A stretch of 64,000 nucleotides of DNA from positions 15,428 to 79,427 of the forward strand of contig DASUWK010000070.1 of assembly GCA_036378435.1 (NCBI GenBank), read 5' to 3'. Of the stretch, positions 23,505 to 32,402 are shown in pieces; within the stretch, counting starts at the first letter, position 1; each line of letters opens with the position of its first letter. The position numbers and the translations under genes are program-made. Origin of the DNA: DASUWK01 sp036378435 (lineage in GTDB: Bacteria; Chloroflexota; Dormibacteria; Dormibacterales; Dormibacteraceae). Under the pieces are notes generated by a model that saw nothing but the letters and a program-made list of their open reading frames with translations, searched no databases and was not told the DNA's origin.

Positions 23505-24755
23505 GTGGCGAAAGTCAACATGCCCAAGCTCTCCGACACGATGGAGGAGGGCACGGTCCTGGAGTGGAAGAAGGACGACGGGTCGGAGGTCCACCGCGGT
23601 GACGTGCTAGCCGATATCGAGTCCGACAAAGCCAGCTTCGAGCTCGAGGCGGAGGCGGACGGCGTTCTGCAGATCGTGGTCGGGCAAGGTGAGGCGGTGC
23701 CGGTCGGACAGGTGATCGCCACCATCGGCGAAGAGGCGGGCGCGGGCGCAACCAGGCCGGCGCCGGCGCCGGAGTTAGCGGAAGCCAAGCCGACCAGGCC
23801 GGCGCCGGCGCCGGCCGAGGTGGCCGCGACGCCGGCCGAGGTGGATGGAGATAGCCACGGCGAGCGCGTCAAAGCGTCGCCCCTCGCCCGGCGCCTCGCC
23901 GAGCAGATGGGCGTCGACATCGGTGCGGTCAGCGGCACCGGGCCGGGCGGGCGGATCGTGAAAGAGGACGTCATCGCCGCGGCCGACCGCGCCGGAGACA
24001 GCCGGCCGGCGCCCTCGCGCGCTCCCCGCGACGCGCCTCCTCCCCGCCCCCCTGGGCCTGAGTTCGAGGTCGAGGAGCCGACCCGCATGCAGGCGCTGAT
24101 CGCGCGCCGCATGGTCGAGTCGAAGACGACGGTCCCGCACTTCTACGTGACGATCGAGTCGCGGATGGACGAGGCCATGAGCGTCCGCGACCAGCTCCGC
24201 CGGACGGTCGCCGGCGCCGACAAGCTGACGGTCACCGACATGCTCGTGAGGGCGTCCGCCCTCGCCCTGGTCAAGTTCCCGGAGGTCAACTCGTCCTGGG
24301 TGGACGGGCGCTTCGAGCGCAAGCGCCGGGTCAACATCGGTATCGCCGTCGCGCGCGAGAAGGGCTTGATCGTGCCGGTCGTGCGGGACGCCGACCGCAA
24401 GGACCTCGTCCAGATCTCGATCGAGAGCAGGCAGCTGGTGGAGCGAGCGCGGGCGGGCAAGGCGACCCAGGACGACCTCTCCGGCGGGAGCTTCAGCATC
24501 TCGAACCTGGGCATGTACGGCGTCGATGAGTTCCAGGCGATCATCAACCCGCCGGAGGCCGGAATCCTCGCCGTCGGAGGCGTGAAGGACGCCGTCGTGG
24601 TCGACGACGGCGAGATCTCGGTGGCCAAGGTGATGCGGATGACGCTGTCCGTCGACCACCGCGTCTTCTATGGCGCGACCGCGGCCGAGTTCCTCGCCGA
24701 GGTGGTCCGGCTGATGGAGAACCCGGTCAGCCTGGTGCTCCCCCCAGAGGGGTGA
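23505..24755 (+). CDS. pdhC: Dihydrolipoamide acyltransferase (E2) with altered catalytic motif
   Basis: 416 residues. One lipoyl domain (1-78, lipoyl Lys42 in ESDKASFE), an Ala/Pro linker containing repeated RPAPAPAE-like stretches, a peripheral-subunit-binding domain near 125-160 (KASPLARRLAEQMGVDIGAVSG), and a catalytic domain from about 190. The active-site region reads VDHRVFYGATAAEF (383-396): the His is present (385) but the Asp of the usual H-x-x-x-D-G motif is Tyr389. The start is GTG two bases after pdhB. It is the last gene of the operon. Confidence 0.9.
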   Translation: MAKVNMPKLSDTMEEGTVLEWKKDDGSEVHRGDVLADIESDKASFELEAEADGVLQIVVGQGEAVPVGQVIATIGEEAGAGATRPAPAPELAEAKPTRPAPAPAEVAATPAEVDGDSHGERVKASPLARRLAEQMGVDIGAVSGTGPGGRIVKEDVIAAADRAGDSRPAPSRAPRDAPPPRPPGPEFEVEEPTRMQALIARRMVESKTTVPHFYVTIESRMDEAMSVRDQLRRTVAGADKLTVTDMLVRASALALVKFPEVNSSWVDGRFERKRRVNIGIAVAREKGLIVPVVRDADRKDLVQISIESRQLVERARAGKATQDDLSGGSFSISNLGMYGVDEFQAIINPPEAGILAVGGVKDAVVVDDGEISVAKVMRMTLSVDHRVFYGATAAEFLAEVVRLMENPVSLVLPPEG

Positions 24756-24764
24756 CCGGCGGGG

Positions 24765-24770
24765 TATAGT
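24765..24770 (+). promoter_or_regulatory. -10 element TATAGT of a near-leaderless gene
   Basis: TATAGT lies nine bases before the TTG start at 24780, inside the near-palindrome GGGGTATAGTGCCCC. With normal -10 to start-site spacing the leader would be two or three bases. No Shine-Dalgarno is present. Confidence 0.55.
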
Positions 24771-24779
24771 GCCCCCGCC

Positions 24780-25610
24780 TTGAAAAAGTTCTTCGCCCTG
24801 GTTCCCGCCGCCATCGCCGCCCTGGTCCTCGGTCAGACCGCCTTCGCGAGCACCGACATCTATCACGGTGCCGGCCAGGGCTACGACATCAGCTACCCCC
24901 AGTGCGGCATCGCCATCCCTTCCGGCGCATTCGGCATCGACGGCGTCGACGGGAGCGGGCGGCCGTTCGACGTTGACAACCAGTACGGCCCCAGCCCCTG
25001 CCTCGGCAAGCAGTACGCGGCCGCTCGGGCGACCGGCAACGGCGCCCTGTACATGAACACCGGCTACGACCCGAGCTACGTCGCGAACCACCCCGTCGCT
25101 ACCTGCGTGCAGCAGTCGCAGGCGAAGACGAGCCTGGACGCCGCGCACCAGCAGGCCTGGGAGGTCGGCTGCGCCTCGGCGTGGTTCAACCAGCAGTACG
25201 TTATGAGCCCGACCACGAACCTGGTCAGCTCCGGCTCAGCAGCCGGGGTCAGCTGGCAGCGCTATGGGCAGGGTCTGCCCGCGCCGACCATGTGGTGGCT
25301 GGACGTCGAGACCGGGAACTCCTGGTCGAGCTCGGATCTCACGCTGAACGCCGAAACGCTGCAGGGCTCCGTGGATGAGCTGACCAGCCTCACCCCCGGC
25401 ATCCAGGTGGGTGCGTACTCGACCAGCTATCAGTGGGGCGTGATCGCCGGCTCAACGCACGTGACGGGGCTGGCGGCCGACTGGGTCGCGACCGGACAGA
25501 CCAGCTCCCGGAACGTCAAGACCTACTGCTCGAAGACGTTCAACGGCGGGACTGCCTGGCTGGTGCAGTGGGTGTCCCACCGCACGTACGACTACGACGT
25601 CCCCTGCTGA
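24780..25610 (+). CDS. Secreted protein of unknown function, possible glycoside-hydrolase-like (GH25/DUF1906-type) fold
   Basis: 276 residues starting at TTG. A clear Sec signal peptide (KKFFALVPAAIAALVLGQTAFAS, cut near 24) is followed by GYDISYPQCG, then FGIDGVDG, and later MWWLDVETGNSW with an Asp-x-Glu pair, then IQVGAYSTSYQWG. Spacing of an early D, a central DxE and a late WLVQW strand resembles the GH25-like TIM barrels that cut peptidoglycan or other glycans, but I cannot assign the family firmly. Six or more cysteines suggest disulfides. It overlaps the convergent kinase gene by 19 bases. Confidence 0.65.
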   Translation: MKKFFALVPAAIAALVLGQTAFASTDIYHGAGQGYDISYPQCGIAIPSGAFGIDGVDGSGRPFDVDNQYGPSPCLGKQYAAARATGNGALYMNTGYDPSYVANHPVATCVQQSQAKTSLDAAHQQAWEVGCASAWFNQQYVMSPTTNLVSSGSAAGVSWQRYGQGLPAPTMWWLDVETGNSWSSSDLTLNAETLQGSVDELTSLTPGIQVGAYSTSYQWGVIAGSTHVTGLAADWVATGQTSSRNVKTYCSKTFNGGTAWLVQWVSHRTYDYDVPC

Positions 25611-26950
25611 GCCGCCGGTAGTCGCAGGCTGAGGGCGACCCCGCCGTCCCGCTGGTCGGCGGTGAGCGTGCCGCCCATCGCCTGGGCCAGCTCGCGGCTG
25701 ATCGCCAGGCCGAGGCCGACCCCGCCCGCCGCGGGTCGCGACGCGTCGGCGCGGTAGAAGCGATCGAACATCCGGCCCACGTCCACTGGCTGCTCGGCGA
25801 CCGCGTTCCAGATCGAGGCCTCGACCTGGGGGCCGGCGCCCCGTGCGGTCACCCTCACCTCGGTGCCTGGCGGCGCGTACTTCACCGCGTTGTCCAGCAG
25901 GTTGTCGAGGACCTGGTGGACGCGCTCGACGTCAGCGAGCGCGGGCGGCATGCCGTCCAGGACCTCCAGCTGCAAGTCAAGTCCTCGTGCGGCGGCGCGG
26001 GGGCGCACCAGCTCCGCCTGCTGGCGCAGCAGCTCTGCCAGGTCCACCTCGCCCCGGGTGAACGAGACCTGCCCGGCCTCCACGCGCGCCAGGTCGAGCA
26101 GCTCCTGCGACATCCGCAGCAGCCGCTGCGATTCCTCGTGCAGGATGGCGGCCGCCCGTTTGCGTTCGGCCGCGGTGCGCAGGCTGCCGTCGACAAGCGC
26201 TTGGCTGAACCCGATCAGGCTCGTGAGGGGCGTCTTCAGCTCGTGGGAGACGTTGGCAAGGAAGTCGCGCTGCAGCGACCGAGATCGCTCGACGGCTTCG
26301 GCCATGCGGTTGAACGCCACGGCGACGATGCCGACCTCGGCCGGACCGCGAACACGCACGCGGCGCGCGTAGTTGCCCGCCGCTATGTCCTCCGCCGCGC
26401 CGCCGAGCTCGCGCAGCGGGTCGGCGATGGTGCGCGCGAGGGCAACCGCGAGGACCACGGCGACTCCGAGGGCCACGAGCCCAGCGACCAGCAGGCGCGG
26501 CACCAGCGCGCTGATCGCTCCCACAGACACCGCGTCGCTAGCCCGAGCCGCCACCAGGTACTGGCCGCGCCGGTACAGCAGCGCGGCCGCCTCGTACTGG
26601 TTGCCGCCGATGGTCACGGTGCCGTCGCGCACCGCCACGCCACCCACGATGCGCGTGGCGCCGAAGTGGAATGTGGTGGCCGATGACGCCGTGCCCTCGC
26701 TGTCGTAGATCAGCGCGCCCGAGGCGTCGACCAGGAGCAGGCGGTTGCCACCGGGATCAGAACCGAGCGCCTCAAGGCCCTGGACCCGGGCGGCGCGACG
26801 AGCGTTGACCACCGCCCGCTCCAGCCGCTGCACCGTCTGGTCGTTCTCCAGCCTGCGGACGAGCACCCCCGTCAGCACTCCGCTCACGACCAGGCTGATC
26901 GCGATGACCGCGAGCGCGCCCACCACCAGGCGCGCGGTGAGCGATCTCAC
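25592..26950 (-). CDS. Sensor histidine kinase
   Basis: A 452-residue HK. TM1 at about 10-30, an extracytoplasmic sensor (35-145), TM2 near 150-170, HAMP (RTIADPLRELGGAAEDIAAGNYARR), HisKA with the phospho-accepting His in DFLANVSHELKTPLTSLIGF, and an ATPase domain with N box LDNLLDNAVKYA and G boxes RAADASRPAAGGVGLGLAIS-like. It is overlapped by four bases (GTGA) with the response regulator gene before it, so the two form one two-component system. The signal is unknown; the overall design resembles MprB/BaeS envelope-stress kinases. Confidence 0.92.
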   Translation of the reverse strand: MRSLTARLVVGALAVIAISLVVSGVLTGVLVRRLENDQTVQRLERAVVNARRAARVQGLEALGSDPGGNRLLLVDASGALIYDSEGTASSATTFHFGATRIVGGVAVRDGTVTIGGNQYEAAALLYRRGQYLVAARASDAVSVGAISALVPRLLVAGLVALGVAVVLAVALARTIADPLRELGGAAEDIAAGNYARRVRVRGPAEVGIVAVAFNRMAEAVERSRSLQRDFLANVSHELKTPLTSLIGFSQALVDGSLRTAAERKRAAAILHEESQRLLRMSQELLDLARVEAGQVSFTRGEVDLAELLRQQAELVRPRAAARGLDLQLEVLDGMPPALADVERVHQVLDNLLDNAVKYAPPGTEVRVTARGAGPQVEASIWNAVAEQPVDVGRMFDRFYRADASRPAAGGVGLGLAISRELAQAMGGTLTADQRDGGVALSLRLPAAQQGTS

Positions 26951-27627
26951 TCGAGCTTGTAGCCGACGCCCCAGACCGTCTGGACGGCCGGCTCGGTGAC
27001 ACCGGCCGCCGCGAGCTTCTCGCGCACCTGCTGGACGTGCACGTCGACCGTGCGCGTGTAGCCGGGAAAGTCGTAACCCCAGACCAGGTCGAGCAGCTCG
27101 CCACGCTGGAAGACGCGGCCGGGATGGCGGGAGAGCAGCGCCAGGAGGTCGAACTCCTTCGGGCGCAGCTGGACCTTGTGGTCGCCATAGCGCACCTCGT
27201 GGCGCTCGACGTCCACGACGAGCTCGCCGACGCGAACCAGCTTGGGCTGGTCGGGGTCGGCCTGGGCGCGCCGGAGCAAGGCTTTGGCGCGGGCGACCAG
27301 CTCCTGCGGCGCGAACGGCTTGGTGACGTAGTCGTCGGCGCCCAGCTCCAGGCCGACCACCTTGTCGGTGACCTCGTCCCGCGCGGTGAGCATGATGATC
27401 GGGACCTGGCTGTCCTTGCGGATCTCGCGACAGACGCTGAGGCCGTCGCGACCGGGGAGCATCACGTCGAGCACGACCAGGTCGGGCGCGCTCTCCGCGA
27501 CCTTGCGCAGAGCCGCCTCCCCATCGCCGACGGAATCGACCTGAAAGCCTTCCCGGGTCAGGTAGAGCGCACAGAGCTCCCGGATGTGCTCTTCGTCGTC
27601 GACGACCAGAACCTTCTGACTAGGCAT
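26947..27627 (-). CDS. OmpR/PhoB-family response regulator
   Basis: 226 residues. Receiver domain 1-120 with acidic pocket VVDDEEH, phospho-acceptor Asp in LVVLDVMLPGRDG, Thr in IIMLTARD and Lys in DDYVTKPFAPQEL. Winged-helix DNA-binding domain 130-226 (LRPKEFDLLALLSRHPGRVF, GYTRTVDVHVQQVREKL). ATG start, GTGA overlap into its kinase. It follows der on the same strand after 74 bases. Confidence 0.94.
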   Translation of the reverse strand: MPSQKVLVVDDEEHIRELCALYLTREGFQVDSVGDGEAALRKVAESAPDLVVLDVMLPGRDGLSVCREIRKDSQVPIIMLTARDEVTDKVVGLELGADDYVTKPFAPQELVARAKALLRRAQADPDQPKLVRVGELVVDVERHEVRYGDHKVQLRPKEFDLLALLSRHPGRVFQRGELLDLVWGYDFPGYTRTVDVHVQQVREKLAAAGVTEPAVQTVWGVGYKLE

Positions 27628-27701
27628 TGCGTTGGAAGAAAGCAGAATTCTGTGACGCCGCGATCTGAATCAGGTCAGAGAAATGTAAACGCGGCGCCCG
27701 C

Positions 27702-29021
27702 TCAGCGGTCCTTGGCGGGCCGCAGCACGATCTTCAAGGGGTTGCCGGCGAAGCCGAAGCGCTCCCGCAGCTTGTTCTCCAAGTAGCGCCGGTACGAGAA
27801 GTGCAAGAGACCCGTGTCGTTGACGAAGAGCACGATCGTCGGCGCCTCCGACGCCGCCTGCGTCGCGAACTTCAGCTGCAGCCGCTTGCCTCGGAAGCTC
27901 GGCGGCGGCCGCTGCTGCATCACCTCGCGGAGGACGTCGTTGAGCTCGCCGGTCGGGACTCGGACGCGCCGCTGCCCGACCACCTCCAGCGCCGTCGGCA
28001 GCAGCTTGCCCAGGCCCTGGCCCGTCTTGGCTGACGCGGTCACGAGGGGCACGTGGGACGCGAACCGGAACTCGTGGCGGACCGCCTGCTGCCACCAGCG
28101 CGAGGTGCGCTGCTCGGCTTCGACGAGGTCGATCTTGTTGACCACGAGAACCAGGCCCTTGCCGGCCTCCAGCGCATAGCTCGCAACGTGCTGGTCCTGG
28201 CTCACGACGCCCGTCGAGGCGTCGAGCACCAGCAGCACGGCGTCCGCTCGCTCCATGGCGCGAATGCCGCGCAGCAGGCTGAAGTGCTCCAGCCGGTCCC
28301 GAGCCGCCGATCGGCGCCGGATGCCGGCCGTGTCGACGAGGACGACCGGCAGGCCGTCGAAGACGAGCTCGGTGTCGATGGGATCCCGGGTCGTGCCCGG
28401 CTCGTCCTGCACGACGGCCCGCTCGTCTCCGAGCACGGCGTTGAGCAGCGATGACTTGCCGACGTTGGGCCGCCCCATGATGGCGAGGCGGGCCGCCTCC
28501 TCCTCCGCCTCGGCCTCCAGCTCCGGCGGAGGCAGCAGCTCGAGGACGCGGTCCAGGAGGTCGCCCACGCCAAGGCCGTGCTGGGCTGAGATCAGGAGAG
28601 GCTCGTCGAACCCGAGCTCGAGGATCTCGTGGATGAAGTGCTCCTGGCCGTGGGCGTCCGACTTGTTGGCGGCGACGACGATCGACCGGCCTGAGCGTCT
28701 CAGCAGCTGGGCGATGTCGCGGTCCACCGGCGTCAGGCCCTGCCTGACATCCAGGAGCAGGACGATCGCCTGCGCCTCCTCGATCGCTGCCTTCGTCTGG
28801 AGCTCGATCGCGGAGCGCGACGCTTCGTCTCCGCCCAGCTCCAGGCCGGCGGTGTCGACGACGGTCAGCTCACGGCCCCGCCACTCGGCGACGCCGTAAA
28901 GGCGGTCGCGGGTCAGGCCCGCCGTCGCGTCGACGATTGCCTGCCGGCGTCCGATCAGGCGGTTGAAGAGCGTCGACTTGCCCACGTTGGGACGGCCGAC
29001 GATCGCCACGATGGGGCGCAC
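27702..29021 (-). CDS. der: Ribosome-assembly GTPase Der (EngA)
   Basis: A 439-residue protein with two tandem G domains and a C-terminal KH-like domain. G domain 1: GRPNVGKSTLFNRL, DTAGLE, NKSD. G domain 2 from about 175: GRPNVGKSSLLNAV, DTAGIRRRSA, NKIDL. The KH-like domain ends HFSYRRYLENKLRERFGFAGNPLKIVLR. It is essential for 50S subunit maturation. Start GTG. The upstream gene on the other strand begins 57 bases away. Confidence 0.97.
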   Translation of the reverse strand: MRPIVAIVGRPNVGKSTLFNRLIGRRQAIVDATAGLTRDRLYGVAEWRGRELTVVDTAGLELGGDEASRSAIELQTKAAIEEAQAIVLLLDVRQGLTPVDRDIAQLLRRSGRSIVVAANKSDAHGQEHFIHEILELGFDEPLLISAQHGLGVGDLLDRVLELLPPPELEAEAEEEAARLAIMGRPNVGKSSLLNAVLGDERAVVQDEPGTTRDPIDTELVFDGLPVVLVDTAGIRRRSAARDRLEHFSLLRGIRAMERADAVLLVLDASTGVVSQDQHVASYALEAGKGLVLVVNKIDLVEAEQRTSRWWQQAVRHEFRFASHVPLVTASAKTGQGLGKLLPTALEVVGQRRVRVPTGELNDVLREVMQQRPPPSFRGKRLQLKFATQAASEAPTIVLFVNDTGLLHFSYRRYLENKLRERFGFAGNPLKIVLRPAKDR

Positions 29022-29077
29022 CGCTCAATTCTGGCCCGAGTTCAGGTTCGGGCCTGAGAGAATACGCAGGACCTCCT

Positions 29078-31189
29078 GTGCTCGAAGACCGCGTGATCTT
29101 GAAGGAGAACCGGGCGTTCGTGGTCTCCGAGCTCGACGGCGACATTCCGCACGACGACGAGAGCGGGATGGGTCTTTTCCGATCCGACACCCGCTTTCTG
29201 TCGGGCTACCAGATGCGGATCAACGGTAAGGCGCCGGTGCTGCTCAACCGGAGCATCGACCGCGCCTACGTCGCGACCTTCCAACTCGCCAACCCGCGGC
29301 TTGAGAGCACGGCGGGCGCGGTGGTCCCCGCCCAGACGCTCAGCATCCGCCGAACGCGCTTCATGCACCGCGGGCTGCACGAGCGGATCGGCATCCAGAA
29401 CTGCGGCCGCCGCACGGTCGACCTCGAGCTCGAGCTCACCTTCGGCGCCGACTTCGACGACATCTTCCAGGTCCGCGGCTACAAGCGCCTGCCGATGCTG
29501 GGCCGGCGGCTGGAGCCGCAGCCGACCGAGACCGGGTTCACCTTCGGGTACGAGGGCCTGGACGGCATCCGCCGCGAGACGGAGATCGTCTTCTACCCCG
29601 TCCCCCGGGTCCACGGTGCCCGCGCGTCGCTCCAGCTGCGCCTGACGCCTCAGCAGACCTTCGTGCTCCTGGTCGACGTCCTGCCCTTGATCGGCGACGA
29701 CGAGCCAGACCCGCAGTTCGACTTCGACGGCGCGCTGCGCTCGCTCGAGGAGAAGTACGGCGACTGGAACGAGCAGTGCGCCGGCTGGGAGACGGACAAC
29801 GAGGCGCTCAACGGCGGGCTGATCTGGCGCAGCCAGGAGGACCTGCGGATCCTCAGCGACGACCTGCCGACCGGGATCTTCCCGACCGCGGGCCTGCCCT
29901 GGTACGCCTGTCCCTTCGGGCGCGACGCCCTGATCACGTCGCTCCAGACCCTCGGCCTGAACCTGGAGATGGCGCGCGGCACGCTGCGCTACTTGGCCGA
30001 GCACCAGGGCCGTCGCGTCGATCCTTACCGCGCCGAAGAGCCGGGCAAGATCCTGCACGAGCAGCGCTTCGGCGAGCTGGCCAACCTGCGCCAGATCCCG
30101 CACACCCCCTACTACGGGACCGTCGACGCGACGCCGCTCTTCCTCGTTCTGCTGGTGGAGCTGGTCAAGTGGACGGGCGACACCGAGCTCTTCAGCGAGC
30201 TGCTCCCGCACACCATGGCGGCCTTGGAGTGGATCGACCGCTACGGCGACGTCGATGGCGACGGCTTCGTCGAGTACCACGTCGAATCGGTCGGCGGACT
30301 GCGCAACCAGGGCTGGAAGGACTCCTATGACTCCCTCCAGCACGAGGACGGCCGGCCCGCGCCGCTGCCGGCGGCCCTGATCGAGGTCCAGGGCTACATC
30401 TACGATGCCAAGCTCGGGCTGGCCAAGGTCCTCCGGCACCTGCGCCGCGACGACTTCGCGGACCGCCTGGAGGCTGAGGCCCTGGAGCTGCGGCGCAAGA
30501 TCAACCGGCAGTTCTGGATGGCCGACCAGAAGTTCTATGCCCAGGCCTTGGATCGCGACAAGCGGCAGGTCCGCTCGATCAGCAGCAACGCCGGGCACGC
30601 GCTCTGGTCACGCGTGCCGGACGCGCGCCGAGCGACCCACCTCGCCCGCCGGCTCGTGGCCGGCGATCTCTTCAGCGGCTGGGGGATCCGCACGCTGTCG
30701 AGCCATTCGCCCGGCTACAACCCGATGAGCTATCACAACGGGTCGATCTGGCCGCACGACAACTCGATCCTCGCCGAAGGCCTACGCCGCGGCGGTTTTC
30801 GCGACGAGGCGGAGCTCGTGGCGCGGTCGGTGCTCGAGGCGAGCATGCGCTTCGGCGACGCGCGCATACCGGAGCTCTTCTGCGGGTTCCAGCGCGACCG
30901 GAGGTTCGCCTCCCCGCCCGGCGAGTACCTGGTCAGCTGCAGCCCGCAAGCCTGGGCCGCGGGGGCCCTGTTTCATCTCCTGCGCGTGCTCGCGGGCATC
31001 GAGCCCGACTCGCTGGCGGGCGTGCTCCGCGTCGATCCGCTGCCCACGCCGCTCTACTCGCGCCTTCGCATCGAGGGTGTGCGCGTGGGCGACGACGATG
31101 TGGACATCACGATCGAGTCGGCGGACAGCTCGCCTCGGGTCAAGGTCGATCGGAGGCCGCGGGGCATGCGGCTGGAGCTGCCGGCCTGA
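29078..31189 (+). CDS. Amylo-alpha-1,6-glucosidase / glycogen-debranching-type glycoside hydrolase
   Basis: 703 residues. The N-terminal glycogen-debranching beta-domain (about 1-215) has DIPHDDESGMGLFRSDTRFLSGYQ. The catalytic (alpha/alpha)6 barrel follows, with PWYACPFGRDALITSLQTLGL, HEQRFGELANLRQIPHTPYYGTVDATPLF, ESVGGLRNQGWKDSYDS and YHNGSIWPHDNSIL. Proteins of this layout act on glycogen branches or on related glucosides; some relatives act on glucosylglycerate-type compounds. It heads a run with a GT4 enzyme and a glucosyl-3-phosphoglycerate synthase fusion, suggesting storage-sugar or compatible-solute turnover. GTG start. Confidence 0.85.
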   Translation: MLEDRVILKENRAFVVSELDGDIPHDDESGMGLFRSDTRFLSGYQMRINGKAPVLLNRSIDRAYVATFQLANPRLESTAGAVVPAQTLSIRRTRFMHRGLHERIGIQNCGRRTVDLELELTFGADFDDIFQVRGYKRLPMLGRRLEPQPTETGFTFGYEGLDGIRRETEIVFYPVPRVHGARASLQLRLTPQQTFVLLVDVLPLIGDDEPDPQFDFDGALRSLEEKYGDWNEQCAGWETDNEALNGGLIWRSQEDLRILSDDLPTGIFPTAGLPWYACPFGRDALITSLQTLGLNLEMARGTLRYLAEHQGRRVDPYRAEEPGKILHEQRFGELANLRQIPHTPYYGTVDATPLFLVLLVELVKWTGDTELFSELLPHTMAALEWIDRYGDVDGDGFVEYHVESVGGLRNQGWKDSYDSLQHEDGRPAPLPAALIEVQGYIYDAKLGLAKVLRHLRRDDFADRLEAEALELRRKINRQFWMADQKFYAQALDRDKRQVRSISSNAGHALWSRVPDARRATHLARRLVAGDLFSGWGIRTLSSHSPGYNPMSYHNGSIWPHDNSILAEGLRRGGFRDEAELVARSVLEASMRFGDARIPELFCGFQRDRRFASPPGEYLVSCSPQAWAAGALFHLLRVLAGIEPDSLAGVLRVDPLPTPLYSRLRIEGVRVGDDDVDITIESADSSPRVKVDRRPRGMRLELPA

Positions 31190-31214
31190 AGCTTCAGCCA
31201 GCCGGAGCCCTGGG

Positions 31215-32402
31215 ATGAAGGTCGCCCTGGTGCACTACTCGGCGCCTCCGGTCATCGGCGGGGTCGAGAGCGTGATGGCCGCGCACGCGCGGCTCCTGCG
31301 CGGGGCCGGCCACGACGTCGTCGTGGTCGCGGGGCGGGGCGATGCCGAGCTCGTGCCGGAGCTCGACTCGCGTCATCCGGAAGTCGAAGCACTCGCCGCG
31401 GAGCTGGCCGCCGGCCGCGCCGGGCCGGATTTCGAGCGCCTGCGCGAGGTACTGACGGCGAAGCTTCAGCCGCTGACGGCGGACCGCGAAGTCGTCGTCG
31501 CGCACAACGTCCTGACCATGCCGTTCAACCTCCCGGCCGCGGCAGCTCTCACCAGCCTCGGCCGGCCGCTGGTGGCGTGGACCCACGACCTGGCCTGGAT
31601 CAACCCCCAGTACGAGGCCTACCGGCGCGAAGGCGAGCCCTGGTCGCTCCTGCGCACACCACAGCCGGGGACCGCTTACGTCACCGTCTCTGAGACTCGC
31701 GCCGAGGAGCTCGCCGGCGTCATGGGCATTAGGGCCACGAGCGTCCCCAACGGGGTCGACGCCGCCGACCTCGCCGGCCTCGACGAAAGCACGCGCGAGC
31801 TGGTGGAAAAGCTCGGCCTGCTGCGCGCCGAGCCGCTTCTGCTGTGCCCGCAGCGGATCACGCCTCGCAAGCGCATCGAGCTGGCGATCGAGGCGGCCGC
31901 CGTCATCGGATCGAAAGAACCGAATTTGAAGCTGGTCGTCTCCGGGCCGCTCGGACCACACTCGACCGCGAACGCGAGTTACGCGGAGGGCTTGCGTAAT
32001 CTGGCGGCGCACCTACGATGTCAAGACAAAGTGATATTCATGCACCAACTTCAGAGTGAACTCGGAGTTCACCCTGTGAGCGACGAGCAGATCGGCGGCC
32101 TTTTCCGGCTGGCCGACGCCGTCGTGCTCCCGAGCAGCTCTGAGGGATTCGGCCTGCCGGTGCTCGAAGCCGGCCTGGCGGGGACGCCGCTCGTCTGCGC
32201 CGACCTGCCGGTGCTCCGCGAGGTCAGCGGCGGTGACGCCTGGTTCTACGCCGCCGACGCCGGCTCGGAGGCGCTGGCCGGGGTGATCGAGGACGCGCTC
32301 CAGAGTCGAGGCGGCCGGCTCCGCCGGCGCGCGCGGCGCCACGACTGGACCCGCCTGCTGCCGCAGATCGAGAGTGTCCTGGAGGAAGCCGCGAGTGCCT
32401 GA
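31215..32402 (+). CDS. GT4-type glycosyltransferase
   Basis: A 395-residue retaining glycosyltransferase of GT-B fold. The N-terminal domain opens KVALVHYSAPPVIGGVESVM, with the glycine-rich acceptor loop. The C-terminal domain has LLCPQRITPRKRIELAIEAA and the E-x7-E motif SSSEGFGLPVLEAGLAG for the nucleotide sugar. ATG at 31215 was chosen because the frame upstream overlaps the preceding gene. Its stop overlaps the next GTG by eight bases. Next to a glucosyl-3-phosphoglycerate synthase it could extend a glucosylglycerate-type solute, but the acceptor is not evident. Confidence 0.85.
   Translation: MKVALVHYSAPPVIGGVESVMAAHARLLRGAGHDVVVVAGRGDAELVPELDSRHPEVEALAAELAAGRAGPDFERLREVLTAKLQPLTADREVVVAHNVLTMPFNLPAAAALTSLGRPLVAWTHDLAWINPQYEAYRREGEPWSLLRTPQPGTAYVTVSETRAEELAGVMGIRATSVPNGVDAADLAGLDESTRELVEKLGLLRAEPLLLCPQRITPRKRIELAIEAAAVIGSKEPNLKLVVSGPLGPHSTANASYAEGLRNLAAHLRCQDKVIFMHQLQSELGVHPVSDEQIGGLFRLADAVVLPSSSEGFGLPVLEAGLAGTPLVCADLPVLREVSGGDAWFYAADAGSEALAGVIEDALQSRGGRLRRRARRHDWTRLLPQIESVLEEAASA

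Noticed and set aside
29042..30598. 518-codon minus-strand frame opposite the debranching enzyme
   Set aside because: Antisense shadow with repetitive Val/Asp/Gln/Arg composition; the sense strand has clear catalytic motifs.
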